64,000 nucleotides of DNA from Flaccisagitta enflata (lineage: Eukaryota > Chaetognatha > Sagittoidea > Aphragmophora): positions 12,028,001 to 12,092,000 of the forward strand of contig OZ231128.1 of assembly GCA_965153355.1 (NCBI GenBank), in the 5' to 3' direction. The notes beneath the pieces are model-generated. The model had not been told where the DNA came from. It did no database searches and saw nothing but the letters and a program-made list of their open reading frames with translations. This document shows, piece after piece, positions 26,221-37,317 of the stretch. A program made the translations under genes and the position numbers. Position 1 is the stretch's first letter. Every line of letters begins with the position of its first letter.

Positions 26221-28497
26221 TGCGTTTCCGCCTCCTCCTCCTCCTCCTCCTCCTCCTCCTCCTCCTCCGTTGGTTCCCGCCGGGGTAGGCGGGGCACCCG
26301 AGGATTCATCTGGGTGGAGCAGGGTGTGGTGGCCTATACCGCAGATGGCGCACATTTCCGTCGACTTGCAATTTCTCGCCATATGCCCAGTCTCAAGGCA
26401 CAGATAGCATATACGAGTGTTTATGCAAAATTTCCTTCTATCCGCGCTGGACAGGCCTTTGAAGATGTCGCACGCTGGGATGCGATGTTGGCCTCCGCAA
26501 CGTTCACAACTTCCGGCCGTCGGTGCTGCTGTTGTTGTGGTGGCCGCTGCCGCGTTTGTCGTCGGTTTGCCGCCGCTTTTCGCCGGGGCTGTCGCCGTCG
26601 TCGCCGCCACCTTGGCCGCCCCTACAGGCTTGCTGTTCTGCGCCTGACTCGAATTTTTGTAGCATAATTCAGCGATTGTATGCTCGGTGTCAAGGAATTC
26701 GAGGAACGTTTCAAAGCCCAGCGTTTCCCCATCTGACATCATGTTTTTTACCACTCTCTTTGACCATTTCGCTGTCAGGTGTGGAATCTTTTTTGAGAGG
26801 ATTGATTCGATGATCATCTTATTCTCGAATTCTCCTCCTCTGCCGGTGCTTTTCGCCAACGTGTAAATGCTCTGCAGCTTACAATAGAACATCAGTAAAC
26901 CACCATGGTCCTTTTCGCCAACTTGCTTTCCTTGCAACAACTCCTCGAGCATTTCCATCGCCGATTCCTTTCTTAGACCGAATTTTTTGTTCAGTTTCTC
27001 AATTGCCGTTCTCACCGCTTTTCCCACGTCCGCTTTTCCCACGTCCGTTTTCTCCAGGGTTTCGGCCTCTATCAACTGGAATGCTGCGCCCTCGAAGTAA
27101 TGCTGGAACTCGTTCAATTTGGCTTTTTCCGACAGACCGACTATCTCCAAGGCCGTCTCAAATTTCAGCATGTGTTTGGCAAAGCTCATTCCTTTGCCCA
27201 CTCCCGCAAACTTTTTCACCGGGCGAGCTTCTTTCAGTTGAGCCATCGCAAACATCTGAATTTGGACTCGTACAAACTCCTCCTGGTTTGCACTTCCGGC
27301 GCAACTCGGTGTGGTTGGCGTCTTTGGCGCCTCTTCTTCCTCCTCCTCCTCCTCATCGTGCTCCTCCAAGCCTTCCTCCACCTGCTGCGCCGAGTTGTGC
27401 AATTCCTGTAGCCTTGCCATAAGCTCCATCGTTTCCTTCTCAATTTTCTCTTTCCTCTCTCTCAGGTGTCTCACATCCTTTTTTTCCTTTTCTTGTTTGA
27501 ACTCTCTTGGTGGCAATTTTTGAATCGCCGGTTTGTTCACCTTTTTGGGTCTTGCCGACGGAACGATTGGCTTCTTAACCGCCTTCTCTGGAGGAACAAT
27601 GGGTTTGGTAATTCTTTTTGGCGTCAGTTGGATCTTATCGAGGTCGAGTTTTAATGCCACTTTCTTTTCTCCCTTCCTTTGTTGTGGCACTTTTCCTCTC
27701 ACGGGCGTCGTCGGAACGGAGCCGCTGGCGTTATTTTTTGCCCAGCTCTCCACCGCGGCATTGGGATTTAAGGCTCTCTCTTCGCCCCCGTTGACGGACT
27801 GCTCGAGCCTCCTCATCGCATCTCTGGCGCCTGAAGCCTCATCGTCGTCGCTAATCACTTGTTGTTGTTCTCGGTGAATCCGTTCGATCCCTTTTATTTT
27901 GATTTGGTGAAGTTTTTCATTTTGTTCTCTCTGTCTTCTTATTTCCTCTACCTTTCTTAGTGCTTCCGCCTCATCCGCTTCACTCTGCCTTCTGTTCGCT
28001 TCCATCCGTTCTTTCTCTTTTCTCTGTTCATCATCTCTGTCCTTCTTCGCTTGTATCGATCTCGCGATCGATCCGGCGCTTCTCATTGACGGCGTCCTTT
28101 CGGCCGGCGTCGCGGGTATCACGTGGATCGTCGGATTCCCTGCTGACGTTGCGACCGCTTCTGTCGTATTCGCTTGTTGAGGCGTCGACGATCCTCTAAA
28201 CATTCCCGCGATTCTGCTTATTATGCCGCCTGTCGCCGCTGTTTCCGCGATCTGATTCTCGCCGGTGTTATTTTGGCGCTCTTCGGCGCCGTTTACTTCC
28301 TCCGCCACTTCCGGTTCTTCCGTTCCTCTCTCTTCCTCCTCCGCGTTTGGAGTCTCCTCCTCATTGGGAGCCTCCTCCTCATTTGGCGCCTCCTCCTCCT
28401 CGCTCTCTGATATGCGCATTGTTTTGTCCATTATGCCGCCTCCTGGTGGTTGTCTCAGTCTCTCAAATCGCGGCGGCGCTGCTCTCTCTGGCGCCAT
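26218..28497 (-). CDS. gag: BEL/Pao Gag
   Basis: The most likely start is the ATG at 28,497 (MAPERAAPPRF), giving 759 aa. The frame is open further upstream, to 28,680. Acidic Glu-rich repeats (EEAPNEEEAPNEEE) and a long charged coiled-coil region come first. Next is the DUF1759-type BEL capsid region (GKGMSFAKHMLKFETALE onward), then three Cys/His fingers (CERCGGQHRIPAC, CYLCLETGHMARNC, CAICGIGHHTLLH) and a glycine run. The finger set is diagnostic for BEL/Pao Gag. Pol follows in the same frame after one stop codon. No 5' LTR or primer-binding site was found upstream. Confidence 0.85.
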   Translation of the reverse strand: MAPERAAPPRFERLRQPPGGGIMDKTMRISESEEEEAPNEEEAPNEEETPNAEEEERGTEEPEVAEEVNGAEERQNNTGENQIAETAATGGIISRIAGMFRGSSTPQQANTTEAVATSAGNPTIHVIPATPAERTPSMRSAGSIARSIQAKKDRDDEQRKEKERMEANRRQSEADEAEALRKVEEIRRQREQNEKLHQIKIKGIERIHREQQQVISDDDEASGARDAMRRLEQSVNGGEERALNPNAAVESWAKNNASGSVPTTPVRGKVPQQRKGEKKVALKLDLDKIQLTPKRITKPIVPPEKAVKKPIVPSARPKKVNKPAIQKLPPREFKQEKEKKDVRHLRERKEKIEKETMELMARLQELHNSAQQVEEGLEEHDEEEEEEEEAPKTPTTPSCAGSANQEEFVRVQIQMFAMAQLKEARPVKKFAGVGKGMSFAKHMLKFETALEIVGLSEKAKLNEFQHYFEGAAFQLIEAETLEKTDVGKADVGKAVRTAIEKLNKKFGLRKESAMEMLEELLQGKQVGEKDHGGLLMFYCKLQSIYTLAKSTGRGGEFENKMIIESILSKKIPHLTAKWSKRVVKNMMSDGETLGFETFLEFLDTEHTIAELCYKNSSQAQNSKPVGAAKVAATTATAPAKSGGKPTTNAAAATTTTAAPTAGSCERCGGQHRIPACDIFKGLSSADRRKFCINTRICYLCLETGHMARNCKSTEMCAICGIGHHTLLHPDESSGAPPTPAGTNGGGGGGGGGGGGGGNA

Positions 28498-28499
28498 GA

Positions 28500-28680
28500 T
28501 CTTCTCTGGATCCAAATTCCTCAGAATAAAAGTCAGCTGTGTTATTTTCTGAAACCATATGATCCAAGACAGTGGCGTCCTCAGTCGGCTCCTCATCGCT
28601 TGCCTCCTCGTCGCTTGGTTCGGCCTCCCACAGCTCATCCTCCCACGGCTCATCATCACTGAACTGGACCCCTTCATCAC
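28500..28680 (-). CDS. acidic exon of an unidentified gene
   Basis: Bounded upstream by an acceptor (TTTCTGCATTGACCAG|GTGATG) at 28,681/28,680. Read in the phase left by the exon at 28,851-28,940, it encodes a strongly acidic stretch containing EPWEDELWEAEPSDEEASDEE. The same DNA is also open in the Gag frame. The reading runs into the Gag start region, so the true 3' end is lost or displaced. It is probably a gene broken by, or fused to, the BEL/Pao element. Function unknown. Confidence 0.45.
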
Positions 28681-28850
28681 CTGGTCAATGCAGAAACAAT
28701 GTTATATTAAAACAAGCCTAAGTACTTGTTGTTGAACATTACCAATAACAAACCAAAAGTATATATATGGCAGCATCAGTTGTGACCAATAACCAGTACA
28801 CATTGTTTTCAATCTAAAACAAAAATATTGCAATATAGTGTCAACATTAC

Positions 28851-28940
28851 CATCAATGCCGCCATCCACAATTTCAATGTTACATCCAAAGGGGCACACT
28901 GGCAACCGATTTGGACCTCTGCAATGTGAGCAAGTGATGA
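28851..28940 (-). CDS. CxxC zinc-knuckle exon
   Basis: A 90-nt exon with acceptor GGATTTACAG|TCATC and donor GATG|GTAATG. It encodes ITCSHCRGPNRLPVCPFGCN, a four-cysteine CxxC-x8-CxxxC zinc-binding pattern. Its phase-1 donor joins the acidic exon at 28,680 in frame. Upstream exons were not secured, although a short one may lie at about 29,150-29,196. Same strand as the RecQ, POT1-like and OTU genes, so it may be the last gene of that cluster. Confidence 0.45.
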
Positions 28941-29537
28941 CTGTAAATCCTCAAAGATAAGTGACTTCAAAAGTATTTGGCCCCAGTTGATAGTGCAGTT
29001 TCACTATGCTATAATGGATCAGAGCTATATGGATCAGAGCTATAGAATCCAAGGACAGCAATTACGTCTATTCAGCAACTAACAGAAAATCTTAGTCCCC
29101 TGACATTCATTTTTGCAAGATTTAACAATACTTCAAATATAAGTACCTTAACATGGTCAGATGGTTCTCCATGAGAATGGCTGAAGACACTGAGCTTGAA
29201 CAAAGTGAGTCTCTTATCTAGTCTTTTTAAAGATAATATAAAAATTCTTAACTCTACAATGTCAAAGAAACAAATAAGGTTGACCATAGCATGATAAAAA
29301 TTAAAAATAAAGTCATGGAGGCAGAAAACAAAAATTTTTGCCAACTTCAAACATCACCATGCATCAGTGGTTGACAGTTAAGTTAACTGTATTTTCATGT
29401 TTACTGGTGATTAGGAGGAAGATTTACAAGGTCAACTAGAGTGTCAACCATGCTGTCAACATAATGTATCCAGAAAATTGACAAGAAATTCAACCAAAAG
29501 TCAACCACTAGTTCACTTTCTTGGGGGTAATTTTATC

Positions 29538-29690
29538 GGGGTGACTTTTTCAGGGTGACTTTTTCAGGGTGACTTTAGCAGGGTGACTTTTGCAGGGTGA
29601 CTTTTGCAGGGTGACTGCAGGGTGACTTTTGCAGGGTGACTTTTGTAGGGTGACTTTTGTAGGGTGACTTTTGCAGGGTGACTTTTTTAG
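29538..29690. repeat. 14-bp minisatellite GGGTGACTTTTGCA
   Basis: About eleven units, nearly the same unit as the arrays inside the C2H2 gene intron (GGGTGACTTTTGCCA). 28,941-29,537 otherwise shows no secure gene. Confidence 0.9.
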
Positions 29691-29888
29691 ACAGATGTAA
29701 AAAGTAAAGGGCAAGTTTGTTAGAACAAATGGAAGGTTCCCCAAAGCAAACTGGAAGCACGGATAAAAGGGACATTGAGAATTAGCTCAACAGAATCACC
29801 AAGGCACCATCAAATAGAGAAACAAACCAAAAGTGCCAGTAATTGAGCATTTAAAAGGATTAAAAGAAATATTGCCATTTTACAACTT

Positions 29889-29922
29889 AACAAGGCCAAC
29901 ACCTATAAGTCGCGTGCAGGAC
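29889..29922 (+). repeat. dispersed CCGT-core repeat, 5' fragment
   Basis: AACAAGGCCAACACCTATAAGTCGCGTGC only. Confidence 0.6.
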
Positions 29923-29989
29923 AAAAATAACTGAACTGAACTGACTCCCTTATTGTATCTTTTTATCGAAAAATCAAACTTAAAAGCAA

Positions 29990-30640
29990 CCCAAACAGAC
30001 CCAAACCAGACCCCAAACCAGACTCAAAACCAGACTCAAACCAGACTCAAACCAGACTCAAACCGAATTAAACCGCACTCTAAATCAGACATAAACTAGA
30101 CATGTTTCAGATTTAAGCCCAGACTCAAACCAGACTCAAAACAGACTTAAACCAGACTCAAACCAGACTCAAACCAGACTCAAACCCAGACTCAAACCAG
30201 ACTTCAACCAGACTCAAACCAGACATAAACCAGACTCAAACCAGACTCAAACCAGATTCAAACCAGACTTAAACCAGACCGAAACCAGGCTCAAACCAGG
30301 CCTAAACCAACCAGGCTCAAACCAGAATCAAAACCAGACCAAACCAGACTCAAACCAGACTCAAACCAGACTCAAACCAGATCTAAACAAGAATTAAACC
30401 AGACCAAAACCAGACCAAACCAGACCAAACCAGACTCAAATCAGACCTAAATCAGATCTAACCAAACAAAAACCAGACACAAACCAGACATACACTAGGC
30501 CTAACCCAGACCTAAACCAGACATAAATCAGACATGAACCAGTCTTAAACCAGACTTAAACCAGACTTAAAACTGAGTTAAACCAGACTTAATCCAGACT
30601 TAAACCAGACTTAAACCAGACTTAAACCATACTTATTCCT
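29990..30640. repeat. 11-12 bp minisatellite AAACCAGACTC
   Basis: Degenerate array of more than fifty units, with diverging forms towards 30,780 (AACCAGCAGACTTT). Confidence 0.9.
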
Positions 30641-30780
30641 TTAATAATATTTTTAACCAGCAGACTTAAACTAGCAGATTTAAACTATTAGACCTGCAGA
30701 CTTAAACCATTAGATTTAAACCAGCAGACTTCAACCAGCAGACTTTAACCAGCAGACTTTTAACCACAGGACTTTAAACC

Positions 30781-31860
30781 AAAATGACCAAAAATGCACT
30801 AAAATGACCAAAATGACCAAATGACCAAATGACCAAATGACCAAAGATGACAAAGATGACCACAATGACCAAGAATGACCAACTGGGACTAAAATAACCA
30901 AAATGACCAAAATGACCAACACACTAAATGACTAAAAACGAACATGACCAAAATGTCCAAAAAGACCAAAATGACCAAAATAACAAAAATGACCAAAAAT
31001 GACCAAAACGACCAAAATGACCAAATGACCAAAACGACCCAAAATGACCAAATGACCAAAGATGACCAAATGACCAACATGACCAAAAAATTATCAAAGT
31101 GACCTAAATGACCTAAACACCTCAAATGACCTGAAATGACCAAAATGACCAAATGACCAAAATGACCAAAATGACCAAAAATGACACAAAATGACCTAAG
31201 ATGACCCAAGACGACCCAATGACCAAAAAATGACCCAAATGACCAAAATTGACCAAAAATGACCAAATGACCAACACATCCAAAAATGCCCAAAATGATA
31301 AAAAAACCAAAAAACATAAAAATGATCAAAAATAGCCAGAAATGTCCAAGACACAAAATGACCTCCAAAAACAACCCAAATGACCCAAAATGACCAAATG
31401 ACCAAAATGATCAAATATGACCAAATTGGATCAAAATGACCAAATGACCAAATGACCAAATGACCAAAAATGACCAAAAATGACCAAAAATGACAAAAAA
31501 ATGACTAAAAAACATGAATGACCCAAAATGATCAAAATGACTAAAATGATCAAAAATGACCAAATGATCAAAATGACCAATGACCAAAATGACAAAATGG
31601 CCAAAATGAAAAATGATCAAAGTGACCAAAATGACCAAAAATGATCAAAAATGATTAAAAATGATTAGAAATGATTAAAAATGATTATGAATGATCAAAA
31701 CACCAAAATGACCAAAAATGACCAAAATGACCAAAATGACCAAAATGACCAAATGACCAAAATGACCAAAATGACCAAAAATGACCAAAAATGACTAAAA
31801 AAGCAACCAAAAATGACCAAAAATGACTAAAGCAAACAATAATTCCCAAAAACAACACTA
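30781..31860. repeat. minisatellite AATGACCAAA
   Basis: About 1.1 kb of 9-10 bp units with a TGAC core. Long Trp/Phe/Val-rich frames on the minus strand are repeat translations, not genes. Confidence 0.92.
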
Positions 31861-31867
31861 AAAAGAA

Positions 31868-31967
31868 AGTGTTGGCTGACGGACTGGATCGAACGACCTG
31901 AGACGGATCGACTCTGACCGACCGACAGAGCTGAAAGCCAGAGTGACGCGTGGCACGCGACTCAAAA
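31868..31967 (+). repeat. dispersed CCGT-core repeat, 3' half
   Basis: Ends GAGTGACGCGTGGCACGCGACTCAAAAAGG with a diverged GACC core. Confidence 0.5.
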
Positions 31968-32007
31968 AGGCGCAGTACGATCAAGAGCCACATATGAAAA
32001 CAGAAGA

Positions 32008-33522
32008 CTAAAATTCAAGGCTGTTTTGAAGAAAACCTGATACATAGACCAACCGCTCTACACCATTCTTCAATTTTTCAACTTTTAACGTCAATTCAAT
32101 CATTTTCAAGATCTTAAAAGCTTCAAGAGACTTGTGATGCTGGACAATGGCAACAAATTGACACCAAGTCTTGTCATCTTGCAAACAACGATTTGCCGGA
32201 AAATGACGAAAAAAGAGATTAACCTGCTCTACGTCAGTGAAAAAGACATTAAACCAGTTCCACTCTTCATCATAAAAGGTCTGGCATAAGTTATGAGTTG
32301 GAAGCATGAAATCCTGATTGGGACAATTCCTATCTTCACAGACAGGGATATCATTTACAGTCTTCAACTGAGGCTCTTCACACACCATTTCAGAAACATG
32401 TCCAAAATATTGACAAGCTTTCTTCAGGGGCTTGCAATGTTTGCATCGATAGTAAATTTGATGAAAACGGTCTTCAGACACATCACTTGGCGGCATCCAC
32501 ATGCCCTTCTTTAGAACGTATTCTCCCCTGTGGACTAAGAAGAATTCACTTGCACTATGACTTGTACTGGAATAAAAAATTGCCTGTGAGTTGCTACAAA
32601 TCTAACACCAGTACACATTGCCAATACATAGCAAGCATAAACAGCATGAAAAATATTCTTCCATTTGACCAAGTGAGAGCGAATTAACTCATAAAAGTAT
32701 GCTTTTTAAGCTAAAAATGCTTACCTTGCTTGTATGTGTACAGGTGTTACCTGTTTGACCGTTTGAAGCATTGATGGACGGAACTGTTGGAACTGATATG
32801 CAGTGCGACCACTGTCGATGGACTTTGCAGCCCTCCAAAACTTCACCAAAGTTGCGATTGTATTTCAGCTTCACTTCATTTGTAGATGTCAAGAGATCAG
32901 ACTTCCGTTCCATGTACCATGTTGTTTGAAAGGAAACCTTCGCTGTGGCTTGCAACACTGTCTTTGAAGGACCTTTATGAGATAAAACAAATTCAGTGAA
33001 GACAAAAATAAAGGGAATCTAGAAGATAAGAACATTTACAACCACTATGAAGTCAAAAAATGGTAGCATTTCTCTAGGTCAACAAGAGTGAACAAAATAC
33101 CTTGCCACTCAGATATTTGAACATTGTGGAAATAGACGTAGTCTCCAACATCCTCTACTGGCGGTAACTCATGCGCATGCGACGCAAAGATGTTCACTTG
33201 CAAGGTGACATTTGAACTTCGGAAATTTCCACAGGAAGTATCTGAAAATGAAAGACAAATATTTGGAACAAATTCCTGAAAAAACAATTCCTAAACAAAC
33301 AATTCCTAAACAAACAATTCCTGATTGTCAAAACTCAGAATTTCAGATCTTCTTACCTTGCAGCAATATTGAGAGGTAATGAGTATTTACTCTAGTAAGA
33401 CGTGGTTGTTGAAAAGGTTGGCACACAACTCCACCGACATTGACAAATGTTCCAACTTTCAGAGTACTAATAGGAGTTACACTGAGAGACACATCATGGC
33501 GGTTTGGCAGTCTAGAAAACAT
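32008..33522 (-). CDS. POT1-like telomeric ssDNA-binding protein
   Basis: Four exons join in frame: 33,522-33,357, 33,241-33,101, 32,972-32,725 and 32,583-32,008 (stop TAG), 376 aa. All junctions have GT-AG ends with phases that fit. Residues ~15-110 match the first OB fold of POT1/Telo_bind: VTPISTLKVGTFVNVGGVV, later VTLQVNIF, then LPPVEDVGDYVYFHNVQI. This fold grips single-stranded telomeric DNA. The last exon has YRCKHC (about residue 228) and CEDRNC (about 262). That is a four-Cys zinc site in a second OB-like region, as in POT1 or RPA70 C-termini. An acceptor (TTTTATACAG) lies four bases before the ATG and only ~70 bp after the RecQ stop. POT1 is normally a telomere gene, so its place between RecQ and repeat arrays suggests capture by an element. 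Confidence 0.75.
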
Positions 33523-33579
33523 TGCCCTGTATAAAAGCAATAGAAAGCAAAAAAATCAATTGCAAAATGTTGACGAGCG

Positions 33580-33585
33580 TTTATT
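33580..33585 (-). terminator. AATAAA poly(A) signal between RecQ and POT1-like genes
   Basis: AATAAA starts about 10 bases after the RecQ stop codon and precedes the acceptor of the next gene by about 50 bases. Confidence 0.55.
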
Positions 33586-33595
33586 CATGTTCGGA

Positions 33596-35875
33596 TCATG
33601 TTTTTGACATCACTTTTGGAAAGAATCTACGTTTTTGTATTTCATGATGGCGCAATCTCTTCACAGACTTTTTTTCAATGAAAGATGGTATCACAGGTAT
33701 CTCATGAACGGGAAATAAAACCTTTCCTTTGGGTAACAATCCAATAGTGAGAAAATGCGATGGTACATCATTTAAAAGAAAACCCTTCTTCACAATGAAC
33801 CGCTCATTCAATAAAAAATCTGTAAATTGAGCAATTTCATCAGTGGGCCATTTTCTAAGTAATCCCTCAACAAGATCATTGTTGGGGAAGGAGAATCCAT
33901 GATTGATACCAGCAAGGAGACCTCGCAATGTGAAAGTATTGAGGGTTGGCAGAAATTTCAAATAATTCATAATGGTCAAAACTTCATTGGTAACATCACG
34001 GGTCGACGGCTCAAAAAATAATCTACAATTATCACACTTTGCTTTGTACTCTAAACAACTTGAATTTCCAAAGTCATCCAATAAGGTCAAAATTGACTTT
34101 CGACGACAAAGACCGGAGGATAAAACACGATTGAGTTCTGAGAGATCAACGAGATTGTTTCTGATGACAGACACATCCACACGTTTTTGCCACTCGATGA
34201 GCTTCTTCACTTTGAAGAGATCCATGCGGGAGTAAAACAGAAAGCATTTGGAGGGATTCCCGTCACGACCTGTAACATGAGGGGTCTTAAAATGTTAATT
34301 TTTCCAATAAACATATTCTAACCTTTTGTCACAGTCAAACCTGCTTACCAACCTGACTTTTTGCATAACCTATTGTTTAATGACAAACAATATATCAATG
34401 CAATCAAGAAGTCTGTCTTACCTGCGCGTCCACATGCTTGCCAATAATCATCGGCTGATGAAGGAATAGATTGATGGATAACGAACCTAACATCGCATTT
34501 GTTGACTCCTGTAAAAACAAGACAAATTTCAAATAAATGAATGGCATATTTAGTGTTATGTCCAAAGACAAAAAAATCCAATTAAATTGAAAAACGTACC
34601 AAGGCCAAAGGCAATGGTCCCAATTACAATCTTGAACTTTCCAGCCATCCACCATCTCAAAACTTTCTCCTTCTTTTCAGGCTTTACAGCAGCATGATAG
34701 ATCAAAGCTTGGAGTCCTTGTTGGGCGAATGTAGCTCGTAACGAATGACATTCTTTCTGGGTTCTGCAGTAAACGATTCCTGTTTTAGTGTTGAATGAAC
34801 CTTTTATGAGTTGAACTATATCACTGTTGACATCTTTGGACTTTTTGATCACGTTAAGAGACAAATTGCTACGGTTGAAGGAGTGACGAAAAATGTGACA
34901 GTCTTGCATCTTGAGGAGAAACTTTATATCGAAAATTGTTGTTTCATTTGCTGTAGCAGTAAGAGCCAGAACAGGAACGAGGGGATATGTTTCTCTGATG
35001 TCCGCTAGTTTCAAGTAACTTGGTCGGAATCCCCTTCCCCACCGAGAGAGGCAATGTGCCTCATCAAAGACAAAGCGACGAATAAGGTTGCGAGAATGTA
35101 GGTTTTTGATTACTTGCTGGATCTTTGATGAAAAAGTGAATTTCTCGGGCGTAAGTAGCAGAACATTCCATCTTAGTACAGTTTCAGTCAGGGATAAAAG
35201 CAAATCATTCTCCTCCTTCTCTGTCAAACTTGAATCAATCCAAGCGGCTTGGATACCCAATTCAGTTAGAATTCTAAGCTGATCAGAGAGCAGGCTTTGA
35301 AGGGGACTAAAAACCACACATACACCATATTCCAGAGTTGCTGGAAGATGATATACCATACTCTTACCAAATCCCGTTGGGAAAAGGCAGAGTACATGCG
35401 TTCCTTCCATCGTTGATAAAATTGATTCCAATTGCATAGGTTTGAAAGAGTTTGAAGAAAAAAACTTTTGTAAGCAGGTTAAAACATCATCTGGAGACCA
35501 TTGGAGACCAGATTTCATTGGAAGCTTATTAAATGGAGCATGAGGTTGTAGAAATTTTTCGATGTCATTGACGAAGAGCATGTCCTTTTTCATTTCCTCT
35601 GAAACTACTGTTGTGCCAATGTTTGAAAAGATGAATTTTGAGATTAAATGTAATGTTCGCAAAAAGTCTTGGACAACATCAGAATTTTCTGACAGATGAT
35701 TGCTGTTATTAAGGAAGGAATCCCATTGTTGATCAAAAAATGGAGTCTTTTTCAGAGTTTTGAGTTTTTCCATCATCAAGCCATGGTACTTATTCAATGG
35801 CACAGAAAATGTTGCATTTAACTCCTCTAGTGTCTTGATGTAACATTCTTTAGCATCAGCAAAAGAGAGGGACAT
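33596..35875 (-). CDS. RecQ-family DNA helicase
   Basis: Three exons: 35,875-34,600, 34,508-34,422 and 34,269-33,596, giving 678 aa in one frame. Start chosen at ATG 35,875 (MSLSFADAKE), directly after an AG acceptor-like site. The RecQ helicase motifs are all present. Walker A is FPTGFGKS (about 167), motif II is DEAHCLSRWGRGFRPSY (about 275), motif III is ALTATA (about 303). Motif V GTIAFGLG is at the first splice and motif VI WQACGRAGRDG spans the second. A zinc region with LEYKAKCDNC (about 527) and an RQC-like C-terminal part follow. The protein should unwind DNA 3' to 5', acting on forks, hairpins or G-rich DNA. No missing catalytic residue was seen. It appears co-transcribed with the POT1-like gene. 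Confidence 0.9.
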
Positions 35876-36139
35876 CTTGCATCTATGAAAATGAATACAG
35901 AGCTCAAAACAGTAAGAGACGAAGTTATGGAAACACTGCCTCAAAAGCTTGGAATGAAATTAAATAAAAGATATTTTGAAACAGGGGCCAATGGGGAAAA
36001 ACTAACACTAATAAAACTGAATACTTGCCTGTATCACCTTAACCAACTCAATCCACCCACTTTACAAACGATGCTTAACTTTTTAGAGGCTGGTAAACTT
36101 TTTTTTTGGTTTGACAACTCAGGTTGACTAATGGGTTGC

Positions 36140-36840
36140 CTTTCAGGTTGACTTTTCCAGATGACTTTTTGGGAGAACTTGTGATGACTATTTGTGTTGA
36201 CATTTTAGGATGACATTCTAGGATGACGTTTCAGGATGACATTTTAGGATGACATTTTAGGATGACATTTTAGGAGGACATTTTAGGATGACTTTTTAGG
36301 ATGACTTTTTAGGATGACTTTTTAGGATGACTTTTTAGGATGATTTATTAGGATGACTTTTTAAGATGATTTATTAGGATGACTTTTTAAGATGACTTTT
36401 TAAGATGACTTTTTAAGATGACTTTTTAAGATGACTTTTTAGGATGACTTTTTAAGATGACTTTTTTAAATGATTTTTTAAGATGACTTTTTAGGATGAC
36501 TTTTTAAGATGACTTTTTAAGATGACTTTTTAGGATGACTTTTTAGGATGACTCTTAGGATGACTTTTTAGGATGACTTTTTAGATGATTTATTAGGATG
36601 ATTTTAAGATGATTTATTAGATGACTTTTAAGATGACTTAAAATGACTTTAAGATGACTTTAGGATGATTTTTTAAGAGACTTTTTAGGATGACTTTTTA
36701 AAATGACTTTTTATGATGACTTTTTAAGATGACGTTTTAGGATGACTTTTTAGGATGACTTTTTAGGATGACTTTTTAAGATGACTTTTTAAGATGACTT
36801 TTTAGGATGACTTTTTAGGATGACTTTTTAAGAAGTTTTT
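36140..36840. repeat. minisatellite AGGATGACTTTTT
   Basis: About fifty units of 13-15 bp with a TGACTTTT core, between the recombinase-like gene and RecQ. The flanks 35,876-36,139 and 36,841-37,317 show no gene. Confidence 0.93.
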
Positions 36841-37317
36841 TTGTGATAATTGTGTGAAAACTGTGTGATGACTTATAAAAAAGTAAAAAGGGAAAATGTT
36901 CAACTACTCATAACAGGACCTTATACTTCTGCTTCCCACCTTCCCTTGTACCTTTCCATGTAGAAAACAAAAAAAAGTGAGACCATGTAAATAGACCAAA
37001 GAAGGAAAACAAAGAAAAAGATGGTATAAATAAAGAAAAGTTAAAACTTTTAAAAACACAGAACAGGAATGCTCTATCATTAATCTCAAGAACGAAATGT
37101 ATAAGAAAGAAGTAAGACTGGCATTCCTAAATTTTGGGAGGGTATCACTGACAAATGCTGACCATATCACATGAGGTTTATGGTGAAGGATTAACAATTT
37201 CACTTCACAATTTACATAATTGAAGTAAAGTTTTGGACAGAACAGCGCTCAGACTTGACATATGCATGGGGCAATGAGTTCGGCGCCAGTGTTTTTGACA
37301 ATAATGTGCTTGAGCAT

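Noticed and set aside
30889-31993. Trp/Phe/Val-rich membrane-like frames on the minus strand
   Set aside because: Translations of the AATGACCAAA minisatellite.
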